This document shows positions 33,360-43,260 of a DNA stretch of 50,425 bases, in pieces. Position numbers and translations under genes: made by a program. How positions within the stretch are numbered: position 1 is the stretch's first letter; each line of letters begins with the position of its first letter. The DNA lies in the NCBI GenBank assembly GCA_937894165.1, contig CALCSX010000059.1:1-50425 (forward strand). Direction: 5' to 3'. The notes under the pieces are model-generated. The model was not told the DNA's origin and did no database searches. It saw nothing but the letters and a program-made list of their open reading frames with translations. The DNA comes from an uncultured Saprospiraceae bacterium (lineage in GTDB: Bacteria; Bacteroidota; Bacteroidia; Chitinophagales; Saprospiraceae).

Positions 33360-35870
33360 TTATTGGTTTGTATCCGCCAGAGAAATCATGTTGACAAAAA
33401 GTTTATAGGCTCCCGGCACTCCGGCAGGCAATTGCCTGAACCAGGAATATCCGGTGTAGACAAAATGACCCTTGCCATGATTTGCGATGAGCATGCCACC
33501 CTCTTTTTTAGATTCTCCTATGTCATTTCCACTCAGAACTGCAGTATATTTATCATTCCATTCGGAGGCAAAGTATAATCCTCTTTCTTGAACCCAGCCA
33601 TCAAAATCCTTCGCTTCTATCTTGTTTGGATAATTAAATATAGGATGTGTGGGCTGCAAAATAGTCATTCTAGCATTCTCGTCACTTATTCTTTCTCTGT
33701 TAATACGAAGCGGAAATGGTCCGGGATTTTCTACGTACAATGGTCGATTAACATTGTATTGTTGAATCAAAACGCCGCCATTTTCAACGTATTTCATCAA
33801 ATCGGTATAGAGATACTTCATCTCTTCCACGGTATTCAGCACTCTAATTCCAAGAATTATAACCGGATAATCAGCAAATCTAGATGAGACATTATTTTCT
33901 TTGATGTCAATAATTTCCACTTCATAACCTATTTGTGACAAAGCAGCCGGCACGGCATCTCCCGAGCCTACTATATACCCAATTCGATTATTATTCCCCC
34001 TTTTGAGAGGAATGCATTCGAAACTTGCTTGATTTTTCCTGAAAATAGTCTGTGTTTGGATATGATCGTATTCAATATTTTCTAATTTATTGTCAAATCG
34101 CTCCCCTTCGTATTCAACAAAGGCAGTTCCGGTTACTTTGGCATCAGAAGTCAATGGTGTGACTTCAAAATCAAAAGATACGCTCTGCCCGTCTACAGCG
34201 AGAGAAAATGGTATTTCTTTGGGTGAAATACGCCAGTTTTCATTGAGATCCAATCTCGCCACTCCTTCGATATTTGATTTACCGGCAGTCACCTTTACAG
34301 AAATCATATTACTTTTCCCGGATTCAAAAATGTGAACCGGATCAACGATTTCCACAGTAACGGGTGGAGCGATAACGAAAGGTTGATAAATTTCACCTGA
34401 AGCAGGGTCAACGTACTTAAAAATTACATCTTTATTGTAATTAATTATCTCGCCATTGATAGAAATACTGAAATTGACGATGTAGGCAGCCGGGCTTTCG
34501 GGTTGACCGATTTGCTTGGCATCGCTTACCGAATACATCCCCATGGTTCCCTCATTTTCTAACCAATAGGGCGTGCTGTACTTCTTATTTTTATCGACAG
34601 AGATAAGAGTTGTTTCAGCTAATAAAACATTGGAAATTAAAGGTTTACTTTCGGATAGCAAAGATTGTCCGTTTTCGACAATGGAAATATTTTCAACAGA
34701 AATCGGCAAGGAGCTTCTGTTAATCAGTTCAAGATTTAAATTGAATTCACCTCCAGGATAACTTTTGGAAATATTGGTATTTGCCTCGAGAAATAATCCC
34801 GCACACTTATAAATCAAATCATTTACTTCCAGTAATTTTTTCTCTTTCCAAAAATCATCTTCAACTTTCTCAATCAATTTGCGAATCTCTAGAAGTGCTG
34901 AAACATTTTTTTCAGGATTGACGAAGTTGAAATTATCTTGTAAATTCTTAATTGCCTTCGCTACCGGCTCCCCTCCTTCCAACCTGTTCCAGGTAAAATC
35001 AAAGCCGTCCAAAAGATTTTTACTACTTGGCCTTTTGCCTTTGAGGTATCTCACGTATTCAATGTTCTCACCGCGCGAGGTAGCTGAGCCAAAGCCCTGG
35101 CATTTGTGCATACTACGGGAATAAGCGGCTATTTCATTATTGGAAAGTCCAAGAGATGGATAAAAGGTGCCAATATCAACATTATATAGATCTGTTTTGT
35201 CTGCTTTCTCAAACGCCTCCTGTGAGCCGTAAAACCACCAGGATGTATTGAAAAATAATGATTTAGGTTCCCAAGTGGAAACATATTCTAATTGCTCGGG
35301 AAAAACGGTAGCATCGGCAGCCTTTTCAAAATTTTCTACAGATAGCATAGCGCTGGCCGTGTGATGGCCGTGGGTTTTGCCATTGGAATCGTGATCGAAT
35401 CTATTGATAATAATATCGGGTCTGGTGCTTCTTATCGCCCAAATAAAATCGTGATTGATGGAATCCAGGTTCCAAATATCAAGGGTTTCATCAGCGGTTT
35501 TCGAAAAGCCGAAATCATTGGCACGGGTAAAAAGTTGCTTTCCACCGTCAATTTTTCGGGCTTCCAACAACTCCTGTGTTCTAAGAACCCCTAGGAGTGG
35601 TCCTATTTCCTCTCCAATTAGATTCTGACCGCCATCCCCTCTTGTCAGGGACAAATAGGTAGTCTCCAGATGGTATTCATTCACTAATAAAGATATCAGT
35701 CTCGTATTTTCATCATCCGGATGTGCTGCCACATAGAGAATGCTTCCCACTGTCCCCAATTTTTCCAAATCATAGTACATATGCGTAGCTGAATTTTTCG
35801 AATCCGACTGTGAAAAGCTGCTAAAATGCAGCAATAGTAAAATACTAAATGATATTAATCTTAAAAACAT
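33360..35870 (-). CDS. Secreted PIG-L family deacetylase (LmbE-like), large form
   Basis: This 836-aa protein has a signal peptide (RLISFSILLLLHFSSFS) and an N-terminal PIG-L domain with the zinc site AAHPDDENTR (48-57) and HGHHTAS (167-173). The domain removes acetyl groups from N-acetylated sugars. The remaining 500 or so residues are beta-rich (about 360-620) and then a Rossmann-like or glutamine amidotransferase-like region (about 640-836: YIVGSGDAVPAALSQIGYEV, GGVLIQQYNV, GYSWFRQLPAGVPGAYKLF). This long form is typical of Bacteroidota. It leads the operon with the 47-aa protein, the symporter and YhhN. The likely substrate is an extracellular or periplasmic N-acetyl sugar. Confidence 0.92.
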   Translation of the reverse strand: MFLRLISFSILLLLHFSSFSQSDSKNSATHMYYDLEKLGTVGSILYVAAHPDDENTRLISLLVNEYHLETTYLSLTRGDGGQNLIGEEIGPLLGVLRTQELLEARKIDGGKQLFTRANDFGFSKTADETLDIWNLDSINHDFIWAIRSTRPDIIINRFDHDSNGKTHGHHTASAMLSVENFEKAADATVFPEQLEYVSTWEPKSLFFNTSWWFYGSQEAFEKADKTDLYNVDIGTFYPSLGLSNNEIAAYSRSMHKCQGFGSATSRGENIEYVRYLKGKRPSSKNLLDGFDFTWNRLEGGEPVAKAIKNLQDNFNFVNPEKNVSALLEIRKLIEKVEDDFWKEKKLLEVNDLIYKCAGLFLEANTNISKSYPGGEFNLNLELINRSSLPISVENISIVENGQSLLSESKPLISNVLLAETTLISVDKNKKYSTPYWLENEGTMGMYSVSDAKQIGQPESPAAYIVNFSISINGEIINYNKDVIFKYVDPASGEIYQPFVIAPPVTVEIVDPVHIFESGKSNMISVKVTAGKSNIEGVARLDLNENWRISPKEIPFSLAVDGQSVSFDFEVTPLTSDAKVTGTAFVEYEGERFDNKLENIEYDHIQTQTIFRKNQASFECIPLKRGNNNRIGYIVGSGDAVPAALSQIGYEVEIIDIKENNVSSRFADYPVIILGIRVLNTVEEMKYLYTDLMKYVENGGVLIQQYNVNRPLYVENPGPFPLRINRERISDENARMTILQPTHPIFNYPNKIEAKDFDGWVQERGLYFASEWNDKYTAVLSGNDIGESKKEGGMLIANHGKGHFVYTGYSWFRQLPAGVPGAYKLFVNMISLADTNQ

Positions 35871-35894
35871 TCGTGATACTTAAAATGGAATAAA

Positions 35895-37229
35895 TTATTT
35901 CCCCGGCAGACCTCTTCCCATCATATTTGCCATGTTGCCACCTTTAGACATCATATGCATCATCTTCTTCATCTGGTCAAATTGCTTGATAAACATATTT
36001 ATTTCATTAATGTTTTTGCCGCAACCTTTTGCTATTCTCTTTTTTCTGGACATATTTAGAATCTCAGGATTACCTCTTTCTTCAGGAGTCATTGAGAAAA
36101 TGATAGATTCAACCTTCGAAAAAGCACTGTCATCGATATCGAGATCTTTTGTCATTTTACTGATGCCCGGGATCATTCCCAAGAGACTTTTCAGATCACC
36201 CATTCTCCGGATCTGATTGAGTTGGGTAAGAAAATCATTAAAATCAAACTTATTCTTCTTGATTTTCTTTTCTAGTTTCTTAGCTTCTTGCTCATCAAAC
36301 TGTGCCTGCGCTTTCTCTACGAAGGAAACAATATCCCCCATTCCGAGAATCCGCTGCGCCATCCTTTCCGGGTAGAATACATCCAGCGTATCCAATTTTT
36401 CTCCCATGGAGACGAATTTGATAGGCTTTCCAACTGTGTATTTAATTGAAAGTGCAGCACCACCTCTGGTATCACCGTCCATCTTCGTGAGGACAACTCC
36501 ATCGAAATTCAATCTGTCATTGAAAGCTTTCGCGGTATTCACTGCATCCTGACCTGTCATGGCATCCACCACAAAAAGTGTTTCGGTAGGATTTATGGCA
36601 GCCTTAATTTTTTCGATCTCGTTCATCATCGCCTCATCAACAGCAAGTCTTCCCGCTGTATCGACGATGACAACATCGAGGTTATTTTCAATAGCATATT
36701 GAATAGCTCTTTTGGAAATATCAACCGGATCTTTACTTTCAATATCCTTAAAAACCGGAACATTAATCTGTTCACCCAAAACAGTTAATTGGTCGATCGC
36801 AGCCGGTCTGTAGACATCACAAGCCACCAAAAGTGGTTTTTTGTATTTGCTTGCCTTAAGATAATTAGCTAACTTACCTGAGAAAGTAGTTTTACCCGAT
36901 CCCTGTAAGCCTGAAATTAGGATAATCCCGGGTTTTCCCGTCGTATTTATTCCAACCGATTGCCCGCCCATAAGCTCGATGAGCTCATCCTGAACGATTT
37001 TCACCATCAATTCGCCCGGCTTTACAGCAGAGAGAACATTTTTTTCACCCAAAGCTTCATCCTTCACTTTATCGGTGAATTCCTTGGCAATTTTATAGTT
37101 AACATCCGCTGCTACAAGTGCTCTTCTTATCTCCTTTACCGACTCAGCAATGTTTAATTCCGTTAATTTATGGTCACCTTTCAGCGTCTTAAACGCACCT
37201 TCTAGTTTATCGCTTAAACTCTCGAACAT
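35895..37229 (-). CDS. ffh: Signal recognition particle GTPase Ffh
   Basis: This 444-aa protein is the bacterial SRP54. It has the N domain (1-90), the G domain with G1 GLQGSGKTTF (107-116), DTAGR (189-193) and TKMDGD (247-252), and the Met-rich M domain that ends MKKMMHMMSKGGNMANMM and binds 4.5S RNA and signal sequences. Length is normal. It delivers membrane and secreted proteins to FtsY. A -7 box TATATTTG lies 36 bases before the ATG. The gene stands alone, divergent from the pseudouridine synthase. Confidence 0.97.
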   Translation of the reverse strand: MFESLSDKLEGAFKTLKGDHKLTELNIAESVKEIRRALVAADVNYKIAKEFTDKVKDEALGEKNVLSAVKPGELMVKIVQDELIELMGGQSVGINTTGKPGIILISGLQGSGKTTFSGKLANYLKASKYKKPLLVACDVYRPAAIDQLTVLGEQINVPVFKDIESKDPVDISKRAIQYAIENNLDVVIVDTAGRLAVDEAMMNEIEKIKAAINPTETLFVVDAMTGQDAVNTAKAFNDRLNFDGVVLTKMDGDTRGGAALSIKYTVGKPIKFVSMGEKLDTLDVFYPERMAQRILGMGDIVSFVEKAQAQFDEQEAKKLEKKIKKNKFDFNDFLTQLNQIRRMGDLKSLLGMIPGISKMTKDLDIDDSAFSKVESIIFSMTPEERGNPEILNMSRKKRIAKGCGKNINEINMFIKQFDQMKKMMHMMSKGGNMANMMGRGLPGK

Positions 37230-37264
37230 AATGTCTAATATTTTATCTTTTTTTCAACAATGGG

Positions 37265-37272
37265 CAAATATA
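37265..37272 (-). promoter_or_regulatory. Probable -7 box of the ffh promoter
   Basis: The minus strand reads TATATTTG at this position, an exact match to the Bacteroidota -7 consensus TAnnTTTG, 36 bases upstream of the ffh start codon. No convincing -33 element is visible. Confidence 0.6.
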
Positions 37273-37432
37273 AGGATTATCGTAGAATTGATCACCTTTA
37301 ATTTCCACCTACATTTGTACTTTTTACAATAAATGGGAAAAATGATAATTCGAATTGTTCCAAAAACCATTTCGGAAACTGATAAAATATGTTTCCTTTA
37401 ATAAGACCATAATTTATTTGTGCCAATATTGC

Positions 37433-37440
37433 TACCTTTG
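37433..37440 (+). promoter_or_regulatory. Probable -7 box of the rluA-type gene
   Basis: TACCTTTG matches TAnnTTTG exactly and lies 20 bases before the ATG at 37461. The -33 region is poor (taat), so strength cannot be judged. Confidence 0.6.
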
Positions 37441-37460
37441 CACAAAATAAGAGGTGATTT

Positions 37461-38189
37461 ATGATCAAACTGGAAGATATCCTGGTAAAAGAGGAAAATG
37501 AATATATAATTGTCAATAAGCCCGCGGGAGTGCTATCTATCCCCGATCGATTTGATCATAACAAATTGAATATTTTCGGCTTTTTACAAAGATTTTATCC
37601 TGAAATATATTCCGTTCACAGACTTGATCGAGAAACTAGCGGCATTCTTATCTATGCCAAAACGAAAGAAATTCATAGATATCTGAGTCAGGGATTTGAG
37701 AAGCGGACCATTGATAAATACTATCTGGCACTCGTCAATGGAATCGTTACAGATGATACTGGATTGATCGACAAAAAAATCGATAAAGATAAATTCAGAC
37801 CCGGAAGGATGATTGTCAGCGGCTCGGGAAAGGAATCACAAACGGAGTATCGTGTGGTGGAACGTTTCGATCAATGTTCTTTGGTAGAAGCCAAGCTTTT
37901 GACAGGCAGAACCCACCAAATTCGAGTTCATTTTCAGGCATTGGGTTACCCTTTACTGGTGGATCCGGATTACGGGGGGAAAGAGGCCGTTTTTATTTCT
38001 GATGTCAAGGGTAAAAAGTTCAACATAGGGAAGTACGTGGAAGAACAACCAATAATGTCAAGGGTGAGTCTTCACGCTTGGCGATTACAATTTACTTTAC
38101 CGGAAAGTGAGGAAATTATCACTTATGAGGTAGATCCACCCAAAGATTTTAGAGCATTGCTCAACCAATTAAGAAAATGGAAGCGATAA
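37461..38189 (+). CDS. RluA-family pseudouridine synthase
   Basis: This 242-aa enzyme turns uridine into pseudouridine in rRNA or tRNA. It carries the family signature HRLDRETSG (53-61) with catalytic D56, followed by IYAKTKEIHRYLSQ, and later RTHQIRVHFQALGYPLLVDP (about 150-169). There is no S4 domain at the N-terminus, so it is a short RluA/RluD/TruC-type member; the exact target position cannot be assigned. It is transcribed alone away from ffh. Confidence 0.94.
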   Translation: MIKLEDILVKEENEYIIVNKPAGVLSIPDRFDHNKLNIFGFLQRFYPEIYSVHRLDRETSGILIYAKTKEIHRYLSQGFEKRTIDKYYLALVNGIVTDDTGLIDKKIDKDKFRPGRMIVSGSGKESQTEYRVVERFDQCSLVEAKLLTGRTHQIRVHFQALGYPLLVDPDYGGKEAVFISDVKGKKFNIGKYVEEQPIMSRVSLHAWRLQFTLPESEEIITYEVDPPKDFRALLNQLRKWKR

Positions 38190-38219
38190 TTATTTTTCTA
38201 AAATAGTATTTACGGAAAA

Positions 38220-38450
38220 CTAAATAGACTCTTGTTCATTTTCCTCGCCCCAATTAGTTTGTGCCAGATAGATGAGAATGAATCCAATGAGGGTCATGAT
38301 TATTTTCAGTAAAAAACCAATTCCTGTACCGAAATATTCCATCCACAGTAAGAAAGTCAAATTGATACCTACCAATGATAAACCTATCGATCCAAAACCG
38401 AGGATAAAGAATATAAAGCCTAAAAAAGATACTAAATTTTTATTTTTCAT
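38220..38450 (-). CDS. Small membrane protein of unknown function
   Basis: This 76-aa protein has two hydrophobic segments (NLVSFLGFIFFILGFGSIGL and IGFLLKIIMTLIGFILIYL) separated by a short polar stretch, and an acidic tail (NWGEENEQES). I do not recognise the family. A -7 box TAACTTTG at 38468-38475 lies 18 bases upstream of the ATG, which supports it being a real, expressed gene. It converges on the rluA-type gene, 30 bases away. Confidence 0.72.
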   Translation of the reverse strand: MKNKNLVSFLGFIFFILGFGSIGLSLVGINLTFLLWMEYFGTGIGFLLKIIMTLIGFILIYLAQTNWGEENEQESI

Positions 38451-38467
38451 TACATTAAATTCGATTG

Positions 38468-38475
38468 CAAAGTTA
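38468..38475 (-). promoter_or_regulatory. Probable -7 box of the 76-aa membrane protein gene
   Basis: The minus strand reads TAACTTTG, an exact match to TAnnTTTG, 18 bases before the start codon. No good -33 box is seen. Confidence 0.55.
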
Positions 38476-38574
38476 ACTAAAACAATTTATTATTGTTTGC
38501 CACTACGGAAAACATTTCAATTTTATGGCAGTTCGAGGCGTTTTCACTAAATTCGTTTCGATAAATAATTTAGT

Positions 38575-39423
38575 ATGTTGAAGATTATTGAGTGTCCAAG
38601 AGATGCTATGCAGGGAATAAAGGAAATGATACCCACCGAAAGCAAGGTAAGGTATCTGAACCAGCTTCTCAAGGTGGGGTTTGACACCCTTGACGCCGGC
38701 TCTTTTGTCTCGCCTAAGGCAATCCCACAAATGGCGGATACTAAATTAGTCCTCGATCAAATAGATTGGAAAAATAGCGATACGAAACTACTTACCATTG
38801 TCGCTAATGTCAGAGGTGCAAAAGATGCTTGTGAATTTGAACAGGTTAAATATCTTGGTTTTCCATTTTCTATTTCCGAAACTTTCCAGCTGAGAAATAC
38901 CAATTCTACGATGGAAGAATCCATTGATCGGGTCAAGGAGATTCAAGATCTATGTTTGCAACACAATAAAGAATTGGTAGTCTATATTTCAATGGGTTTT
39001 GGGAATCCGTATGGCGATATTTGGAATGCTGAAATTGTACAAATGTGGACTGAGCGATTAGCCGATCTTGGTGTTAAAATTTTATCACTCTCCGATACAA
39101 TTGGTGTTTCTAACCCCATAAATATCTCTTACATTTTCTCCTCATTAATTTCTGAATTTCCCAACATCGAGTTTGGAGCACATCTCCATACAACCCCTAC
39201 GACCTGGAAAGAGAAAGTCCATGCTGCTTATGAAAATGGCTGCAGACGGTTTGATGGAGCCATCAAGGGATTCGGCGGTTGCCCAATGGCCAAGGATGAG
39301 CTTACCGGAAATATGCCTACAGAAAATATGCTTTCCTATTTTGATCTCCATGATATTGATATCAATATCGACAGAAAGGAATTTAATAAATCATTGAATA
39401 TGGCAATGGATATTTTTCCTTAA
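38575..39423 (+). CDS. mvaB: Hydroxymethylglutaryl-CoA lyase
   Basis: This 282-aa enzyme splits HMG-CoA to acetyl-CoA and acetoacetate in leucine breakdown. It is a TIM barrel of the HMGL-like family with R9-D10 (ECPRDAMQG), SLSDTIGVSNP (171-181), the metal-binding H203 and H205 (GAHLHTTP), and the glycine-rich loop GFGGCPMA (232-239) with the catalytic C236. Length fits the Bacteroidota form. It is transcribed alone. A related aldolase activity (the family also holds citramalate and homocitrate synthases) is less likely given the GFGGCP loop. Confidence 0.93.
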   Translation: MLKIIECPRDAMQGIKEMIPTESKVRYLNQLLKVGFDTLDAGSFVSPKAIPQMADTKLVLDQIDWKNSDTKLLTIVANVRGAKDACEFEQVKYLGFPFSISETFQLRNTNSTMEESIDRVKEIQDLCLQHNKELVVYISMGFGNPYGDIWNAEIVQMWTERLADLGVKILSLSDTIGVSNPINISYIFSSLISEFPNIEFGAHLHTTPTTWKEKVHAAYENGCRRFDGAIKGFGGCPMAKDELTGNMPTENMLSYFDLHDIDINIDRKEFNKSLNMAMDIFP

Positions 39424-39455
39424 ACCGGCATTTCCAACAAGTTTATACGTGTTAT

Positions 39456-41915
39456 TTATTGGTTGAAATTAAATGTCAAGCCAAAAATAATCGCGCCTTC
39501 TCCCCTATTTCCATCCATTACAGTTAAAGGAACGTATTCTATCCGTAATGGGCGAATGAATTTCCAGCCGATATTGTCCAAGCCGATCGAAGGTTCGAAA
39601 TAATATTCCATCGTCTCACTGTGCGCTGCCCGAAGACCCAGCACGGTTCTAAATCCGGTTTTTCTTAAAAGTGGCAATCGCGACATGATCGATCCCATAA
39701 AATTATGTTCATAATGCAATGTCGCAAAACGATCCCTGCTAAAAGTATAAAAAGGCAAGGCTCTAAAGAAATCCATTCGATTTAAATTGGTCTTGAACAA
39801 TGCCTCATTTCCATTAAAATAGAAGAAATCCGTCGCTAAAAGATCTGTATTTCCTAAAAATTTACCAACATTCAGCTTGAATTCAGAATAACCCATAGCT
39901 CCAATTGAAATATTGGTTTTTTCAATGCTGACACTTGCCAATTGGTTAATATCAGAAGTAAGGTCAGTAAACCAAAATTGATAATTAAAAGTAAACACAG
40001 GCCATTTCGAACCAAAAAGCAAATATCTGTCCGGTAAATTCTTGAACTGATTCTTAGGATGAAGTCTGAAAGATAATCCGGTTTTGAAATATGAATGTGT
40101 CTGAAAATCACTTATTACTTCACCATCGCTAATAATAACATTGGGTTCAAAATCTCTCTTCGTCTTAAAGTAGGAACTAGTACGTGTATTCTCTAAAGTA
40201 TTTCGCTGTCCACCTTCAAAACTGACCGAATATCTGGCGTCGGGTCCTAATAATTTGCTGTGCGTAAATTGCGCATAGCGTTTTTCATAAAATCTTGCAT
40301 AGTTTATTGAAAATAGAGAATTGTAGAAATTAGATTCCAATCCCGTAGTTGAAAATTCAGGATTAAAATTAACGTATTGCACGCCACCGGCAATTTGAAA
40401 ATTAACCGGCAGTTTTCGTTTCAATCCGAAATCAATGCCTCCAAATGGCAGGAATTTTTTATTGCTAAATCCATAAATCACATCCGTAAAAAACTCCAAA
40501 CGGTATTTTTCAGGTTGAATTCTATAATAAAATCTAGTACCTAAAGTAATACCTTGAATGGGATTAAAAACACTATATTTAAACAGAGGATCGTATCCCC
40601 ATACTGTATTTGTCCGCCAATCCCGATGGCTATATCCCATAGAGATATTGTTAAGCGTAAAAGCATTGGATCTTTTTTGCAATGAATCTTTATACTCCGG
40701 GGAATCATATACAGTTTGTAGACTATCCTTCACTTCATAATCCCTGATTTCTTCTATTGCCAAAGGAATAGGTCTAATACTGTCCCAATACGAAATTGAC
40801 TTCAGATTGGCATCATCAACTATTCTTACCACCTCCCGATTTTTAAGATCCAAATCCGACCTTTCAACAGTAAAATCATAATCCTTAAAAACGCCTGAAA
40901 ATACGCCATTGAATATAAAACCAAAGATATTCCCGGCTAAATACATATTTTGGTTATACAAGACCCATTTTTGGTCTTCAATTTCCACATAGTTTTGCTC
41001 CAAAGTCATAGTCTCCAATAATTCCGTACCAAATCTAAAACCATCCAGCTCAAAATCCACAGCGAAAATATTCCAGGAATTTTCAATGATGTAAATGTAG
41101 CCTGAGAATGCGGGAAGGGTTAAATTGCGAGGAATTAATTTAATTTTGTTCACTAGGTGGTCACCTTCGTAATAAGCTCCTTCGAGTCTATATTTGTAAA
41201 AATTAAAAGCATTCGGCGCGATGGGTGAAACTATCTCTTTATTAAAATTAATTGATTTTTCGTATGGATTTACTACCAATCCCACTGCCTGATTAAAGCT
41301 AAAGCCGGAGGAATTCCCACTAACGATGGAACTGTAAATAATTTCCTTGTATTCATTAGGGGAAAAATAGTAAAAGTCCGAAATGGTTTCCGATAAGTAT
41401 AGTATTTTTTGGTCTTCGAACAGTTTCCGAGATGTAGAATCCATCATTTCGACAAAAAGGGGAGGCAGGGAATCAATTTTAATCTTTCCTTTTATGTATG
41501 TGGAACATTTCCATTTTTCGAACTGATTCAAATGAGATTCGCGGGCAGCCATAGCTTTGCGGATGATAGCATAGGCAGGATCTTCTTGGTTGGCAGAAAT
41601 TACTAGATCATTTAACTGTATTGATTCAGGGAAGAGCTGGACCTCAATGAATTGTGGCTTACTATAATTGATTGTTTTCACAACAGTTTTATAGCCTAAA
41701 AATTTAAAAACGACTCTATTTGTTCCCTGTTTCAGATTAAGTACAAAATCTCCATCTATAGAGGAGGTCGTTCCTGTACTTGTATTTTCAATAAAAATAT
41801 TGGTAAATGGAAGTGGATTTTTATTTTCATCAAGAACTTTGCCCTTTAACTGACTGAATAATAAAACTTGAGACCCTAAAATTATAATTATTATCAGAAG
41901 AGATCTTAGTATCAT
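39456..41915 (-). CDS. DUF5686 outer-membrane protein with carboxypeptidase-regulatory-like domain
   Basis: This 819-aa protein has a signal peptide (LRSLLIIIIILGSQVLLFSQ), an N-terminal CarboxypepD_reg-like domain (about 22-100, LKGKVLDENKNPLPFTNIFI and then TSSIDGDFVLNL), and a long DUF5686 region that is beta-barrel-like and ends GEGAIIFGLTFNFNQ (C-terminal Asn-Gln after Phe, typical for outer-membrane barrels). Such proteins are common in Bacteroidota; their function is not known. It lies 21 bases downstream of the fatty acid hydroxylase-family gene and is probably co-transcribed with it. Confidence 0.9.
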   Translation of the reverse strand: MILRSLLIIIIILGSQVLLFSQLKGKVLDENKNPLPFTNIFIENTSTGTTSSIDGDFVLNLKQGTNRVVFKFLGYKTVVKTINYSKPQFIEVQLFPESIQLNDLVISANQEDPAYAIIRKAMAARESHLNQFEKWKCSTYIKGKIKIDSLPPLFVEMMDSTSRKLFEDQKILYLSETISDFYYFSPNEYKEIIYSSIVSGNSSGFSFNQAVGLVVNPYEKSINFNKEIVSPIAPNAFNFYKYRLEGAYYEGDHLVNKIKLIPRNLTLPAFSGYIYIIENSWNIFAVDFELDGFRFGTELLETMTLEQNYVEIEDQKWVLYNQNMYLAGNIFGFIFNGVFSGVFKDYDFTVERSDLDLKNREVVRIVDDANLKSISYWDSIRPIPLAIEEIRDYEVKDSLQTVYDSPEYKDSLQKRSNAFTLNNISMGYSHRDWRTNTVWGYDPLFKYSVFNPIQGITLGTRFYYRIQPEKYRLEFFTDVIYGFSNKKFLPFGGIDFGLKRKLPVNFQIAGGVQYVNFNPEFSTTGLESNFYNSLFSINYARFYEKRYAQFTHSKLLGPDARYSVSFEGGQRNTLENTRTSSYFKTKRDFEPNVIISDGEVISDFQTHSYFKTGLSFRLHPKNQFKNLPDRYLLFGSKWPVFTFNYQFWFTDLTSDINQLASVSIEKTNISIGAMGYSEFKLNVGKFLGNTDLLATDFFYFNGNEALFKTNLNRMDFFRALPFYTFSRDRFATLHYEHNFMGSIMSRLPLLRKTGFRTVLGLRAAHSETMEYYFEPSIGLDNIGWKFIRPLRIEYVPLTVMDGNRGEGAIIFGLTFNFNQ

Positions 41916-41936
41916 GAAAAATTATTGAGGAAGGAT

Positions 41937-43175
41937 TTAATTAGTAAGTTCTTTCATTTCAATTCTTTCGGACTTTTGAAAAAGTCTTAAAAGCCAAAAT
42001 GAACTAATTGTAAAATAAAGTACAATAATAGACATAAGAATGTAAAATTCCATATGTGAATTACCTAAATAATAAAAAGCTATCGAAAAACTTACAATTC
42101 TAATCATTTCCCATAAGGTAGCTAATTTATGTAACTCGAATATCCCCGAAAAGCTGATGGTACTCCAGACGATCAACAGTGAACCAACCACGATCTCAGG
42201 CGGAGAAATTTTACCTACATTGAAAAGAAAAAATGCAGTAACAACCAAAAGGAAAATGAATTGAAATAACACATATCTATTCATTTTTCCGGGATAAGGA
42301 ATGTCGAATTTCTGCTCATCTCCGGTTATTTCTCCGGGTTTTCTGTATCCTCCCAAATTCTCCGGTAGCCACCCGGGCTTATAAACGAGATATTTTACTT
42401 TATCTCTTAAGGAAGATATGCGGCTCATTTCCTTTCTCATCACATCATAGTGTGATAGGTTGATCCACACCGGATTCCAGCTATTTACCGGTGTTGTAAT
42501 TCCATAGGTAGGTCTTTCTTTCTCTTCGGCAAACGTGCCAAACCATTTGTCAAATATGATGAAAGTGCCGCCGTGGTTTTTGTCGATATATTGAGGATTT
42601 CTACCATGATGAACCCTATGGTGTGAAGGAGTATTGAGGATATGTTCCAACCATCCCATTTTACCGATCACCTCCGTATGAATCCAAAATTGATATAATA
42701 AATTTAAACCGCTCACCAGAATCAGCATAATTGGATCGAAACCAATCACAGCGAGAGGCAAATAAAAAGCAAAGGTCCATATTGTCTGTGTCGAACTTTG
42801 TCTCAATGCAACTGATAAATTATATTCTTCGCTGGAATGGTGCACTACATGCCCTCCCCAAAACAGGTTGATCTCATGACTCAACCTATGTGCCCAATAA
42901 TAACAGAAATCATATAAGAAGAATAAAATGAAAAATGTCCAAGCATTACTCGGAATTTCCCAGAGAGCCAAATGTTCAAATACTAGAGTATAAACACCAA
43001 TGGAAAGCACTTTGAGGAATACCCCTGTCACTTGAGATAAAATTCCAAGGTTTATATTGGTCAATGAATCATTAATTCGATAGGTATCCTGTTTTTGAAA
43101 GCGCAACACGACCAATTCTATCCCCATAAGGATGAAATAGAATGGTATTGCCAAAATTACAGGACTCAGATTCAT
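41937..43175 (-). CDS. Fatty acid hydroxylase/sterol desaturase family protein
   Basis: This 412-aa membrane protein has the histidine boxes of the non-heme di-iron family: HRLSHE (96-101), HVVHHSSEEYN (109-119) and HHRVHHGRN (185-193), with a further His at 166 and H201 (DKNHGG). Four or more membrane segments surround them, and after about residue 250 there are further hydrophobic helices (FQFIFLLVVTAFFLF). Family members hydroxylate or desaturate lipids, including sterols, carotenoids and fatty acids. The exact substrate is unknown. The DUF5686 gene follows by 21 bases. Confidence 0.93.
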   Translation of the reverse strand: MNLSPVILAIPFYFILMGIELVVLRFQKQDTYRINDSLTNINLGILSQVTGVFLKVLSIGVYTLVFEHLALWEIPSNAWTFFILFFLYDFCYYWAHRLSHEINLFWGGHVVHHSSEEYNLSVALRQSSTQTIWTFAFYLPLAVIGFDPIMLILVSGLNLLYQFWIHTEVIGKMGWLEHILNTPSHHRVHHGRNPQYIDKNHGGTFIIFDKWFGTFAEEKERPTYGITTPVNSWNPVWINLSHYDVMRKEMSRISSLRDKVKYLVYKPGWLPENLGGYRKPGEITGDEQKFDIPYPGKMNRYVLFQFIFLLVVTAFFLFNVGKISPPEIVVGSLLIVWSTISFSGIFELHKLATLWEMIRIVSFSIAFYYLGNSHMEFYILMSIIVLYFTISSFWLLRLFQKSERIEMKELTN

Positions 43176-43231
43176 TTATAAATAAAATTTCAAGTACTAA
43201 AAATAAATAAAAATCGGCTAAGTCTAAAATT

Positions 43232-43254
43232 AAAGGGGAACAATTGTCCCCCTT
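43232..43254 (-). terminator. Terminator of the glutamine synthetase gene
   Basis: The stem aaggggaacaa with ttgtccccctt (one bulged A) is followed on the minus strand by tttaatttt. It starts seven bases after the glnN stop codon, so it is a likely factor-independent terminator for that gene. Confidence 0.75.
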
Positions 43255-43260
43255 CAGAAA

